Of a DNA stretch of 28,545 bases, positions 8,391-16,280 are shown one piece after another; positions within the stretch are counted from its first letter, which is position 1; the number at the start of each line of letters is the position of its first letter. Below the pieces are notes generated by a model. That model had not been told where the DNA came from and did no database searches. It was given only the letters and a program-made list of their open reading frames with translations. The stretch lies in contig JALRLY010000223.1 in NCBI GenBank assembly GCA_023647555.1, positions 1 to 28,545 on the forward strand, read 5' to 3'. The position numbers were made by a program, and so were the translations under genes. Source of the DNA: Pancytospora philotis (Eukaryota > Microsporidia).

Positions 8391-10320
8391 ATCGCCGGCG
8401 TCCTTTTTCAGGGCTAGACTTGGCGAGCACGCCGGTTATGCGGTTGCAACTAACTGCGCGAGCACTCCCGTTGAATTGCTAGTATGCTGGCCGGACTGCT
8501 GCTTCTTGTATCTCACTTTTAATTCTTATGCCGGCCCGCATATTTTTATGAGCGCGTTGCCAGTTAATGGTAGCAGAGTGCCGCCAGAGCGGGCTCATGG
8601 TCTCCATTAAAAAATTCTGCGCTCTACAAGTAAATTTATTGTGCATTACTGCAGAGGCCGCATTAGCCCGTATGCTTCGTAACGCGGCCGTACTTATAGC
8701 TTGCGTGATGTTTTAAAAACTGGATCGTCATCGAGAACTGTATGGCACTATGAAACGCAACCAGCTCAGAAGCACTGGCATTTGGACGCACCGTGCGCGT
8801 TAAGCTTTATCGTTCTTGGCTAGGTTGAATGCTTCGTAGTGGCTCACTGCATTGCTCCTGGACGCATCTTGCTCGGTGGAACGGTTGCACGCCGCGAACA
8901 CCGAAGCTTCTTGCCGCGCTGGTGGAAATTTGCAAGTTAATTTGTCTTCTATTTAGCGTAAGCTGCTGCGTATAAGCAGCGTCAAAGCCGCGGAAAAGCG
9001 CTGCATATGGGTATCCACGGGCGTCTAGAATGCTCACGAATTCGCAGAAACAAGGAAGCACACTTCGCCAGCTGCTGGAGAATGGGCTCTGATTGACAGC
9101 AAACCCATACAGCGGTATGCGCCGCGGAACACATTCCTACATCTGTATTATGATACAGTAATTCTATATACAAAACCACTGCTGCCTATTAGCCCGTGGC
9201 CTGGAGTAGGAGCTGCTCATCCTGCGCCGAGCAGCGGCCAGTTGTAATTGGTCAGCCGCCCCCTCGGGCTGCCCCTTTTAGATAATTGAAAATTTTTAAA
9301 GGGGTATTAAGCCAGCGCGCCAATGAGCTGCGCGGAGGCTCCGCGGTACCGGCATTGTGCTGGGGGAGCTGGGTTTGCGACGGTGTAGCATGGCATAAAC
9401 TATTCATAGCAGCTTCAAATATCTATACAAACTACATTATATCACCATGCGTTTTCGCTTATCTCGGTACTTACGTGGGCCTGCCCGGGCAAATCTAGAT
9501 AAATTATGACACGTGTTATTTTATTCTAGCCCGATAACGTGGCTTGTCACTGGGTTCATAGCGGCTGCGGCAACTAATATGTTTCATTCAAGCAGTATTG
9601 TATCGGGCAGTAGACACATTCTTCATTTTCGCACTTATGTGCTAAGAAGCGGGAGTTGTTCAGCCACGGTGTCATTACGCACAGCGGCGATGGAGCCGCG
9701 TAAATTTTGAGATGCTCGCGCTAGCTTTGATTCTTGAATAAAATGAAAGTGCTAGTGATATACGCACTCAAGACACTAGACCGCGGTCCATGCGCTACCA
9801 ACAGAATGAATCTCCTTTTGCCCTCAGCGATTCTATAGACGCTGTATTCCAACAGTGGCTCAAAATACCAGGAAACGCAGATTCCAAACTATTAAACCTG
9901 GTCATTATTATTCTGCTACATATGTTTAGTATGCAACGTTGCGCATCTTACAGCGCGCATCTACCTCTATGTGATTAAGTAAAAATTCTCACCGGCGACT
10001 CATTACTGCTCGAGACAGAGAAGTAGTTTATTCTACGCAATACTGCACCAGGATACAGCTCCGAGCATTTATCGAAAAAATACTTGCACTGCTCACCGCG
10101 CACAAAATGCGAATGTGTTCAATTCTGCGTAGTCGACACCCCTGTTAAAATTTTACCACTAATAGAGCGGCGCGTTGGCTGGTAGTTATGCAGAGAGGCT
10201 CAGAACGCGAATACTAACGACCGCTGCCGCCGCATCTACATAATCATTAAATAATATTCAATAACTGCAGCAGTGTGGCATCGTCCGCGCATCTGGGAAA
10301 CCAGCGGACGCCGCTTCACA
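8391..10320. other. Long gene-free spacer between the divergent paralogs
   Basis: Almost 2 kb without a convincing gene. Reading frames here are short (under 85 codons) and lack the AAATTTT/CCC start element and GC-rich codon use of real genes. No tRNA or rRNA signature was seen. The one structured stretch is 9240-9305, which resembles the two flanking promoters. The spacer may hold a decayed third family member, but no protein similarity is visible. Confidence 0.5.
9240..9305 (+). promoter_or_regulatory. Promoter-like relic inside the paralog spacer
   Basis: GTAATTGGTCAG here is identical to 12 bases of the gene A promoter (reverse strand, 8327-8338). About 20 bases downstream comes an AT-rich inverted repeat, CCCCTTTTA at 9272-9280 against TTTTTAAAGGGG ending at 9304. 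The ATTGG-to-ATG spacing, to an ATG at 9323, is about 76 bases, near the roughly 80 of the real promoters. That ATG opens only 21 codons, so this may be the remains of a lost family member. Confidence 0.3.
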
Positions 10321-10497
10321 GCCATTGGTCGTCGTCGCTGATAGGTGAGCGCGCAGCGGAAAAACAGCCAATCAGCAATGAGACACGCAGTGCAGCAGTA
10401 TTAGTGGTGGATTGGCCGCAAAGGGGGCTTATTCCGGCGATAAGGAGATGAAGTAAAAAGGGGTAAAAATATAAAAAAAAATGAAAAATTTTACCCC
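10321..10497 (+). promoter_or_regulatory. Promoter of surface-protein gene B: matching CCAAT/TATA/CCCC layout
   Basis: CCAAT-type boxes lie at 10322-10328 (CCATTGG), 10368-10372 and 10411-10415. CCGGCGATAAGGA follows at about 10435, then AAAAAGGGGTAAAAATATAA from 10456 and an A-run. AAAAATTTTACCCC touches the ATG at 10498. The last 41 bases match the gene A promoter almost base for base, differing by a few A/T changes and one indel. The proximal CCAAT box is about 80-85 bases from the ATG in both. Confidence 0.75.
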
Positions 10498-11769
10498 ATG
10501 AGCTTCAAGATTACAACGATGGAGCTGGCGGCACTTGTCTGCGGCTTTTCATCCGTGGCTTGCAAGGCTCTGGATGAGGTGTCCATCGCGGACCTCAAGA
10601 CCAGGAAGGAGGACTTCAACAAGGAAGCGGGCACCAAGACGAAGGATGCCTGCTCTGTCGTGGCTGACAAAGTCAACGAGTCGGAGAAGCATGTGAATGC
10701 GGGCAGCCACTCTGAGGGCCCTGCCCAGTTCAAGAAGGAGTTCACCGAGGCGACTGAGAAGTTCGCTCACCCTGGCGGCGAGTACTATAAGTCGGCGCGC
10801 GATAAGGTTGCCGAGCTGATCAAGTCGGACTACGCCCCCAAGCTCCAGGACTGCGAGAACAAGCTCAAGGAGCTCCTCGAGGCGTGGAGCAAGGCTCAGA
10901 GCTCTCCGGAGAAGACCGAGAATTTGGATACGCTGAAGACGAAGGCAGACGCGTACGTGACTGCTACCCAGGAGCTGAAATCGGCGCCTGATGCTGCTTC
11001 TGTGTTCGACAAATTGTTCGAGAGCGTCGATACGCAGCTGCTTTCCAAGTACACTACTACTATGGTTGATCAGACTGGTAAATACGAGAAATTCTCCAAA
11101 GACACTATGAAATATCTGATGGATCGCATCGCGGTTATCGCGGAGAAGTTCGGTACTGCCCGTAAGGAGATCGCGGTGCTGAAGAACCAGGCTAGCGCCT
11201 ATGGTATCGTGAACAATGCCGAGGTCAACACTGAGCTCGTCAAGTGCTACAACGAGCACTGTGCTAAGCTCGATGAGGATTCTAGGAAGAACTCCAAGAA
11301 GATGATCGAGCTGCTCACCAAGGTTAAGGAGGACATCAGCAAGTTCGGTGCGGATCTCTCTGATTTCGCTCGGGGTGCTTCTGACGCTGATCTTATCTTT
11401 AAGCACTGGCTGCAGAGCCTCACTGCGGTGATTGATGAGTCCTATGCCACGGTTGCCTGCTCTGGTGCCAGAGTTGGTTTCGTTACTGGCTGGTTTGTGA
11501 AGGATGAGATGCTTGAGGACTACTGCAAGACCACCGAGAACTTCTGCGACAAGATCGCCACCTCTCTCAAGGAGAAGTGCACTTTCGCCGGTGCCAAGGC
11601 CAGCAGCACTGTCACTGGTGCTGGTGAGGCCACGGATGCCCCTGCTGCCGAGACCAAGGCCGAGGAGACTCCCTTCTACAATACCTGGTGGTTCTACACC
11701 CTGTGCATCGGCGCTGGTCTGCTCATCCTTGGTGGTGTTGCCTTCGCTGTCATGAGCTCTTCCAAATAA
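10498..11769 (+). CDS. Predicted secreted or surface coiled-coil protein B, paralog of A
   Basis: The 423 residues begin MSFKITTMELAALVCGFSSV, a likely signal peptide ending near ACKA. They align to protein A as M-x-F-x-I-T...A-x-x...F-S...KA. The middle is charged helix with repeated Lys, Glu and Ala, plus scattered cysteines (KDACS, QDCENK, KCYNEHCAK, DYCKTTENFCDK, KEKCTF), more than in A. A short Thr/Ala/Glu stretch (ATDAPAAETKAEETP) precedes the membrane helix WWFYTLCIGAGLLILGGVAFAV and the tail MSSSK. Toward the 3' end codons shift to GGT, GCT and TCT. Function is unknown; a role in the spore wall, polar tube or host contact is inferred from topology alone. The start is fixed by TTTTACCCC-ATG. 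Confidence 0.88.
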   Translation: MSFKITTMELAALVCGFSSVACKALDEVSIADLKTRKEDFNKEAGTKTKDACSVVADKVNESEKHVNAGSHSEGPAQFKKEFTEATEKFAHPGGEYYKSARDKVAELIKSDYAPKLQDCENKLKELLEAWSKAQSSPEKTENLDTLKTKADAYVTATQELKSAPDAASVFDKLFESVDTQLLSKYTTTMVDQTGKYEKFSKDTMKYLMDRIAVIAEKFGTARKEIAVLKNQASAYGIVNNAEVNTELVKCYNEHCAKLDEDSRKNSKKMIELLTKVKEDISKFGADLSDFARGASDADLIFKHWLQSLTAVIDESYATVACSGARVGFVTGWFVKDEMLEDYCKTTENFCDKIATSLKEKCTFAGAKASSTVTGAGEATDAPAAETKAEETPFYNTWWFYTLCIGAGLLILGGVAFAVMSSSK

Positions 11770-12070
11770 TACTTATTAAAAGTTTCTCTAATATGTGTTT
11801 TCTGTATATGGTTGGATTGTGCCACTAAAGTAAGCATTTACATTATTTGTGTGTATAATGACTTTCAAGCTGCGGTAGTTCTTTGTAGATTATTAGATGG
11901 CGTATCAGCGAAAGAAACGTAGAACGCTCACACGGCACAGGCTGCAACGTGAAAAAATAAATGTAAAGCGCAAGAGAGGAGTGGACTAAATTTTTAGTAA
12001 TGCGTACAAATAATACGGTTTACTCACTGGAAATAGGACGTGTGTGTACACAGCGCCAAGACGCGTGCGT
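11770..12070. other. Convergent spacer between surface protein B and the Ser-Pro-rich gene
   Basis: About 300 bases where two genes end toward each other. AT-rich strings such as CTTATTAAAAG after the stop of gene B may serve 3'-end formation. No gene was seen. Confidence 0.4.
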
Positions 12071-13309
12071 TTACATGTTGATTTTCTTCTTCAAGCACTC
12101 GGTCAGCTCATACACATCGTCGGAGAGCTGCGTGAACTCGCGCTGGAAGAGCTTGTCGTTCCCGGCGATGTTCTTGATCATGTCGAAGAGGATGTCGAGC
12201 TGCTTGTTCTGCAGCGAGAGGATGGTGAGGAGCTTCTTCGATACCGCGGCGCTGCCCGCATCGTGGTCGACAGCCTCGGTGATCTGGAATCTGCCGCGTC
12301 TGTACTGGAGCGTGGACACGCCGGTGGACTGCTCGGCAGCGGGCCGTATGACGAAGCGCCCCTTTCTGATCCCATCGTCCCGCGGAGACGTGGTGGCGCT
12401 GTAGGCGCGGGCCACCCCGGGCGAGGCCTCGGAGTTGGACTTCATGGCTTTGAATACGGGCGAGCAGTTTGGCATCACGGGCGAATAGTTGCATGTGGAC
12501 TGTTGGATGGGCGAACTGGCCGGCGAGATAATGGGCGAGGAGGGCTGGCGGGCGCTCCTACCCATGCAGCTGTCAGCCCGGACCGCAGCATGGGCATTTG
12601 CATGGGCATTTGTGGTGTTTGGCGAGTGCGGGCGCGCAGTCAGCGCATCGGAGTTCCAGTAGTTGATATCCTCAGCGCCGTTGATGGCCCCTTGGCCCCC
12701 TGCATTATCCTGCCCGTGGAACGCCTGTGCGTCGTCCTCCGCAAGCATGCTGTTGCTCCGCTCGTCATCTTTGATATTATTGAACAGAATGCTGATGTTA
12801 TTCAGACTGTGGTACTCCTCTGCAGTGAGCGGCGGCGCGCAGCAGTATTCCGAGCAGTCGATGCTCTCATCGTCGTTTCCCGCGATACTACGGTGGGGCG
12901 CCGCAGGCTCGCCGGCACTCCAGGAGCCTCTATAGCATGCCGGAGCGTCAGGGCCCTGCGCGCAGCAGTTCGCTTCACAACAGCGACTAGCACCGAACTC
13001 CGCATTCTCTGGCACCATTCCCTTGTCTATTTGGCCGGTCTGTTTATAACTGGGCTGTTTGTTGTCAGCAGTTTCACCATTCTGTCCCACTGTCATCCGT
13101 TCGCTGATGGGCTGCCGCGCGGATGTGTTCCGTAAGCAAAAATTTTGCGGTATCGGTGCGGCGGCGGCCGGGCCGCTCGGCAGCAGCAGCCGCGGCGCGG
13201 AGGTTGGCGAGCGCTCCTGCAATTGATTAAGCCATGTGATATTCGATAGTTGCAACTCCTCCGGCTCTGCCAGATGACTTCTCCGTGGACACAGCCCCGT
13301 TCGCGGCAT
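12071..13309 (-). CDS. Ser-Pro-rich protein with two GRFxI motifs, function unknown
   Basis: A 412-residue, mostly disordered protein, not recognised. The middle carries many Ser-Pro sites (PHSPNT, SSPIISPASSPI, NYSPV, NCSPV, EASPG, TTSPRD), typical CDK/MAPK-type phospho-sites. Cysteine pairs occur near SRCCEANCCAQ and SEYCCAPP. Two basic motifs, RKGRFVIRP and RRGRFQITE, sit about 27 residues apart, followed by a helical C-terminus of about 70 residues. GRFx[V/I] is the docking motif read by the CCT domain of SPAK/OSR1-type STE20 kinases; using it here is inference. The start at 13309 follows ATTTTTGCGC like the ARP gene. The opposite strand also has a long open frame, but it lacks such a start and reads like an antisense shadow. 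Confidence 0.65.
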   Translation of the reverse strand: MPRTGLCPRRSHLAEPEELQLSNITWLNQLQERSPTSAPRLLLPSGPAAAAPIPQNFCLRNTSARQPISERMTVGQNGETADNKQPSYKQTGQIDKGMVPENAEFGASRCCEANCCAQGPDAPACYRGSWSAGEPAAPHRSIAGNDDESIDCSEYCCAPPLTAEEYHSLNNISILFNNIKDDERSNSMLAEDDAQAFHGQDNAGGQGAINGAEDINYWNSDALTARPHSPNTTNAHANAHAAVRADSCMGRSARQPSSPIISPASSPIQQSTCNYSPVMPNCSPVFKAMKSNSEASPGVARAYSATTSPRDDGIRKGRFVIRPAAEQSTGVSTLQYRRGRFQITEAVDHDAGSAAVSKKLLTILSLQNKQLDILFDMIKNIAGNDKLFQREFTQLSDDVYELTECLKKKINM

Positions 13310-13636
13310 AATACAGCGCAAAAATCAGCTATGCAATAAAATGCGCACGTAGCTGTTGCAGCTATAACGGATCACATAGCGGTATTGGTTACGCGGTACC
13401 ACTCCAATCATCGCACTGCCTACGCGTGTAGGTTTGCGATGAAAGACATCGTATTAAGCACAACAGCAATCTTGAGCGCGCAGCCTAAAGTAAACTGCGC
13501 CTCCGAGCTGCAAAAGAAGAGCAAATAGTTTATTTGTTTGCTGCGCTGGCTATGTCATGACATTGAAGTGGGCATACGCGCTGCGCTGAGACGAGCAGTG
13601 GCACAACGCTATATCTCGCAAAAATTTACAGCTCCT

Positions 13637-13906
13637 ATGAGCAGCGACGAGGCCAGGATTAAGTACCGGCTGCTCTTTGCCAAGAAGACGGCGAAGCTCA
13701 ACAGAAACGGCATGGGCGTGTTTGTGCGCGACATCCTGAAGGAGTTCGGCGGCAACGCCGTGCTTAGCAGCGTGTCGATCGTGCCCGGCGACGACAGCAC
13801 CATCGAGATCAGAGCCAGCCGGGAGCACGCGCCGCTGGTGCACGGGGCCTTGATTCTGCGCGGTGTCTACAAGGGCGTGCCCTGCTGCTTCAGGGAGGTC
13901 AGATAG
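13637..13906 (+). CDS. Possible POP5/Rpp14-like RNase P/MRP subunit
   Basis: An 89-residue basic protein. It starts with a KYRLLFAKK strand and has a helix with FVRDILKEFGGNAVLSSVSI. It then has TIEIRASREHAPLVHGALIL, which resembles the Pop5 signature in which an RC-x-RE strand is followed by a hydrophobic helix. The C-terminal tail of Pop5 is missing, so the protein is shorter than the usual 120-170. The assignment rests on this pattern only. A longer frame opens at 13538, but AAAAATTTACAGCTCCT just before the ATG at 13637 matches the start element used elsewhere, so I use that start. Confidence 0.45.
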   Translation: MSSDEARIKYRLLFAKKTAKLNRNGMGVFVRDILKEFGGNAVLSSVSIVPGDDSTIEIRASREHAPLVHGALILRGVYKGVPCCFREVR

Positions 13907-14357
13907 CTTAGCGCTTTGGCCTTAGTTATTCTGCTACTTGCATACGGTAGTACCGAGCGCCGCACCGCATCGCTTCGGCGCGTGATACAGCCATTGGTCT
14001 ATTTCTTGAGCGTATCGGTGCGCCTCTCCTTGACTAACCATCGGACAATACGATTGGACAATGCAGCGTTTGCTTCCCCTGGCTGAAAAATGATAGGTCC
14101 CGCCAAATACAGGCGCTGGTCGGAGATCAGCAGCAGCGGCATGCATACGGGTGCGAGCAGTAAATTCTGTTTAAATAGAACCGGCTCTGGTGATTTTCTC
14201 TTGTTGTTGTGATGGGCGCTGCGTATATCCATTGATTTTCTGTTACATTGGCTCGGTTATTGCGGCTGAGCGCCGCCAGTCAGATGTACAGTGGGGAAAG
14301 CACGCGGTGTTTACGATCGAAATCAGACACTTAGGAGGCTCAAGAAACACAGGAGGC
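13907..14357. other. Spacer with one weak minus-strand small open frame
   Basis: 451 bases between the POP5-like gene and the 222-residue gene. A 77-codon frame on the minus strand (13999-14232, starting MDIRSAHHNNKRKSPEP) is the only candidate. It has an ATG start but no AAATTTT or CCC element and shows no recognisable family, so I do not call it a gene. No RNA gene was seen. Confidence 0.4.
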
Positions 14358-15026
14358 TCATTCAGTGGCATCGCATCGCTGGATCTGTATGTAGTCCTTG
14401 AATCGCCGCGCGCATCTCTCGAGCCAGTGCACGAAGAAATCGCTGTAGCCGCTGGACAGCCGCAGCGTAACAGCCGTGTCGCTACCGAGGATGCGCTCCT
14501 CGATGGCCGAGCTGTTAAGCTCAACGAGGCTCTTGACGAACTTGGCCGCAAATGCCTCGTCTAATGCCGTTCTGACGGGGCGGCCGAGCACAGCTGCTGC
14601 AACATCGTGGGACACGAGAAACTCTCTGAGCCGGAAGTCGCAGTCCGCCATCAGAAACATGAGGAAGCGGCAGAGCTGGGGCGACGAGGGCAGGCGCCTG
14701 AAAAAGTAGTGCGTGATGAGGTAGAAGTCATCGAGGCCCATCGCGAGCTGCAGCTTGATGCCCTCGCACAGGTACATCAGATCCTCCTCGCCAAAGGAGT
14801 CGTAGCCCTTGTGCAGGTGTGTGTCCTTGTATGTCCTCGCGCAGAGCGTGCGGTTCGACGCCGACAGCGTGTAGAAAAGCTTGGCGTACGATTTTAGTTG
14901 CCTTCCGAGCATCCGTGCAACTGCTTCGTCGGGGTACTTCCTCTCCGGGTTGCTGAACACAGCTTCGCAGAGCTCCTCGTCGTCCAGTACGCTGGGGTCG
15001 GCATCCGCTTGTCTGGCCCACTCCAT
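14358..15026 (-). CDS. Unrecognised 222-residue helical protein
   Basis: Not recognised. The protein is predominantly helical with many aromatic and Leu residues (KLFYTLSASNRTL, FYLITHYFFRRLPS, CRFLMFLMADCDFRLREF, FVHWLERCARRFKDYI) and no transmembrane segment or low-complexity stretch. This layout suggests a compact alpha-solenoid or scaffold domain. The open frame extends upstream to 15146, but AAATTTTTGGTG lies about 20 bases before the ATG at 15026, so translation probably begins MEWARQADAD. GC-rich third positions match neighbouring genes, supporting a real coding region. Confidence 0.7.
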   Translation of the reverse strand: MEWARQADADPSVLDDEELCEAVFSNPERKYPDEAVARMLGRQLKSYAKLFYTLSASNRTLCARTYKDTHLHKGYDSFGEEDLMYLCEGIKLQLAMGLDDFYLITHYFFRRLPSSPQLCRFLMFLMADCDFRLREFLVSHDVAAAVLGRPVRTALDEAFAAKFVKSLVELNSSAIEERILGSDTAVTLRLSSGYSDFFVHWLERCARRFKDYIQIQRCDATE

Positions 15027-15196
15027 GCCGCGGCTCGCACACCAAAAATTTAAGCAGCTTGATCGGCTCGCTCTACAACAGCGCAGCCACACCGATGAAC
15101 AGTCTGTGCTAGCCCAGCCAGTAAGATAAGAGCATTGCTCGGGCACATTAAGCCAAACCCAAAAGGTAAATCAAATAAACAGCCATTGATCTCCAA

Positions 15197-15202
15197 TTTA
15201 TT
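15197..15202 (-). terminator. AATAAA polyadenylation signal containing the stop codon
   Basis: Read on the minus strand, GAATAAATT carries the TAA stop of the oxygenase gene within AATAAA. Equivalent overlaps are seen at the ends of the CysRS, surface protein A and DRG genes. Confidence 0.6.
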
Positions 15203-16280
15203 CGTTCTTTCTGAAGATGAAATGTCTGAAGGTGACGGTCCGGTCGCCGGGTATAATGCATATGCTGTAGGCCATGCGCAGCACCATCAGGGTGATGCCC
15301 GGCACGGCGTCTAGGCCGAACGCGAAGTCGCCGCTCTCCTTCGCGTAGGTGACGAAGCTGGGCGCCTCGGCTGAGTCCCTGTCGAACTCGAACACGTCGA
15401 GCAGATGGCCCGTGGGCGTGTTGATCGCGTCGTTGCACAGAATGTACCCGTGCGGATCGATCCGCAGATACTGCGCGTGGATGCACTCGTAGCCGCTGAA
15501 ATCCGGCACGTACAGAAACTCGGTGTTTATTTCTGTGCATCGCCGCGAGATGAACACACCGGCCGGCTGCTCGCCCAGGACCACGTAGGGGAGATCGGGC
15601 GTCTCTATCGCGACGAGCTGCTCCTCCGGGACCTCGCCGTCGCAGGGCGCATCGCCAAGCCGCGCGACGCGCTCCTCGCACGGCAGCTCGACCGCGATCT
15701 CGTACTTCACAATGTTCGGCGGCAGCGTCAGCTCCATCGGGAACTCGCGCGCGCCGCACCGGTGCTCGGGGTAGTTCAGCCACCCGCTGATCGCCTTCCG
15801 GCCGCTGCTGGTGCAGAAGCCGACCTCGTGGTAGCTGGTGAGGCCGACCTTGAAGACCACCATGCGGTTCCGCGCGATCGCGATCCGCTTCGCCGTGGTC
15901 CTGCAGTCGTTTTCGTAGAGCACGAGCTCGCCGCTCTTGAAGTCCTCGAGGTAGAACGTGAAGGCGTAGATGCGCGAGTCCACGAGGTCGTCGTGGCACA
16001 GCAGATAGTCGCCCTTGCGGTAGTAGGAGCCGAAGATGTTGTAGAACCGGTCCTTCTGCGGCGAGTAGCGCTGGAAGACGCCGTCGAGCCGCTTTCTGAA
16101 CTTGCGCAGATTCGGGGAGCCGCTGAGCTCCTCGGTCTGGAGGAACTTGAAGAGATCGGTGTGGATTTCCCGGAACGTGAACTGGCCGTACACCGCCGCC
16201 AGCTCGCCCAGCTCCTGCTCGCTGAGCACGTCGTCGATAACTGCGTGGTAAAACGGTTCGTCGCACTCCACCAGCTTCAT
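15198..16280 (-). CDS. TPA1: Tpa1/Ofd1/OGFOD1-family 2-oxoglutarate-Fe(II) prolyl hydroxylase
   Basis: 360 residues. Family members hydroxylate a proline of ribosomal protein uS12 and affect translation termination (yeast Tpa1, human OGFOD1) or oxygen sensing (fission yeast Ofd1). The catalytic double-stranded beta-helix is complete. YLLCHDD at 93-99 gives iron ligands His96 and Asp98, SYHEV gives His151, and GRKAISGWLNY gives the 2-oxoglutarate-binding Arg161. The C-terminal half (about 235-360, from EFLYVPDFSGYECIH) looks like the non-catalytic second domain in shortened form, since yeast Tpa1 is about 640 residues. The ATG directly follows CCAGCCCCC. The stop TAA lies inside AATAAA at 15197-15202. 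Confidence 0.9.
   Translation of the reverse strand: MKLVECDEPFYHAVIDDVLSEQELGELAAVYGQFTFREIHTDLFKFLQTEELSGSPNLRKFRKRLDGVFQRYSPQKDRFYNIFGSYYRKGDYLLCHDDLVDSRIYAFTFYLEDFKSGELVLYENDCRTTAKRIAIARNRMVVFKVGLTSYHEVGFCTSSGRKAISGWLNYPEHRCGAREFPMELTLPPNIVKYEIAVELPCEERVARLGDAPCDGEVPEEQLVAIETPDLPYVVLGEQPAGVFISRRCTEINTEFLYVPDFSGYECIHAQYLRIDPHGYILCNDAINTPTGHLLDVFEFDRDSAEAPSFVTYAKESGDFAFGLDAVPGITLMVLRMAYSICIIPGDRTVTFRHFIFRKNE

Noticed and set aside
7361..8482. 373-codon frame antisense to surface protein A
   Set aside because: Leu/Val-rich mirror of a Lys/Glu-rich coding strand; it runs straight through the gene A promoter.
9474..9484. GTAAGT (minus strand), a possible microsporidian 5' splice site
   Set aside because: No coding exon flanks it and no branch/acceptor pair could be joined to any gene.
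9286..9498. 70-codon frame in the paralog spacer
   Set aside because: Non-ATG-like context, no family, composition of non-coding DNA.
10007..10060. GAGACAGAGAAG, recalling the U6 snRNA ACAGAGA box
   Set aside because: The bases after it do not match the conserved U6 core (no AGCATGG-like run), so it is a chance match.
10549..11406. 285-codon frame antisense to surface protein B
   Set aside because: Same kind of mirror frame; no start element and no family.
12044..13135. 363-codon plus-strand frame opposite the Ser-Pro-rich gene
   Set aside because: No ATG with the local start element and antisense-like composition; the minus-strand frame has ATTTTTGCGC before its ATG and a more protein-like sequence, though this is the least secure strand choice.
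13999..14232. 77-codon minus-strand frame
   Set aside because: ATG start but no AAATTTT/CCC element and no recognisable domain; kept only as a note in the spacer entry.
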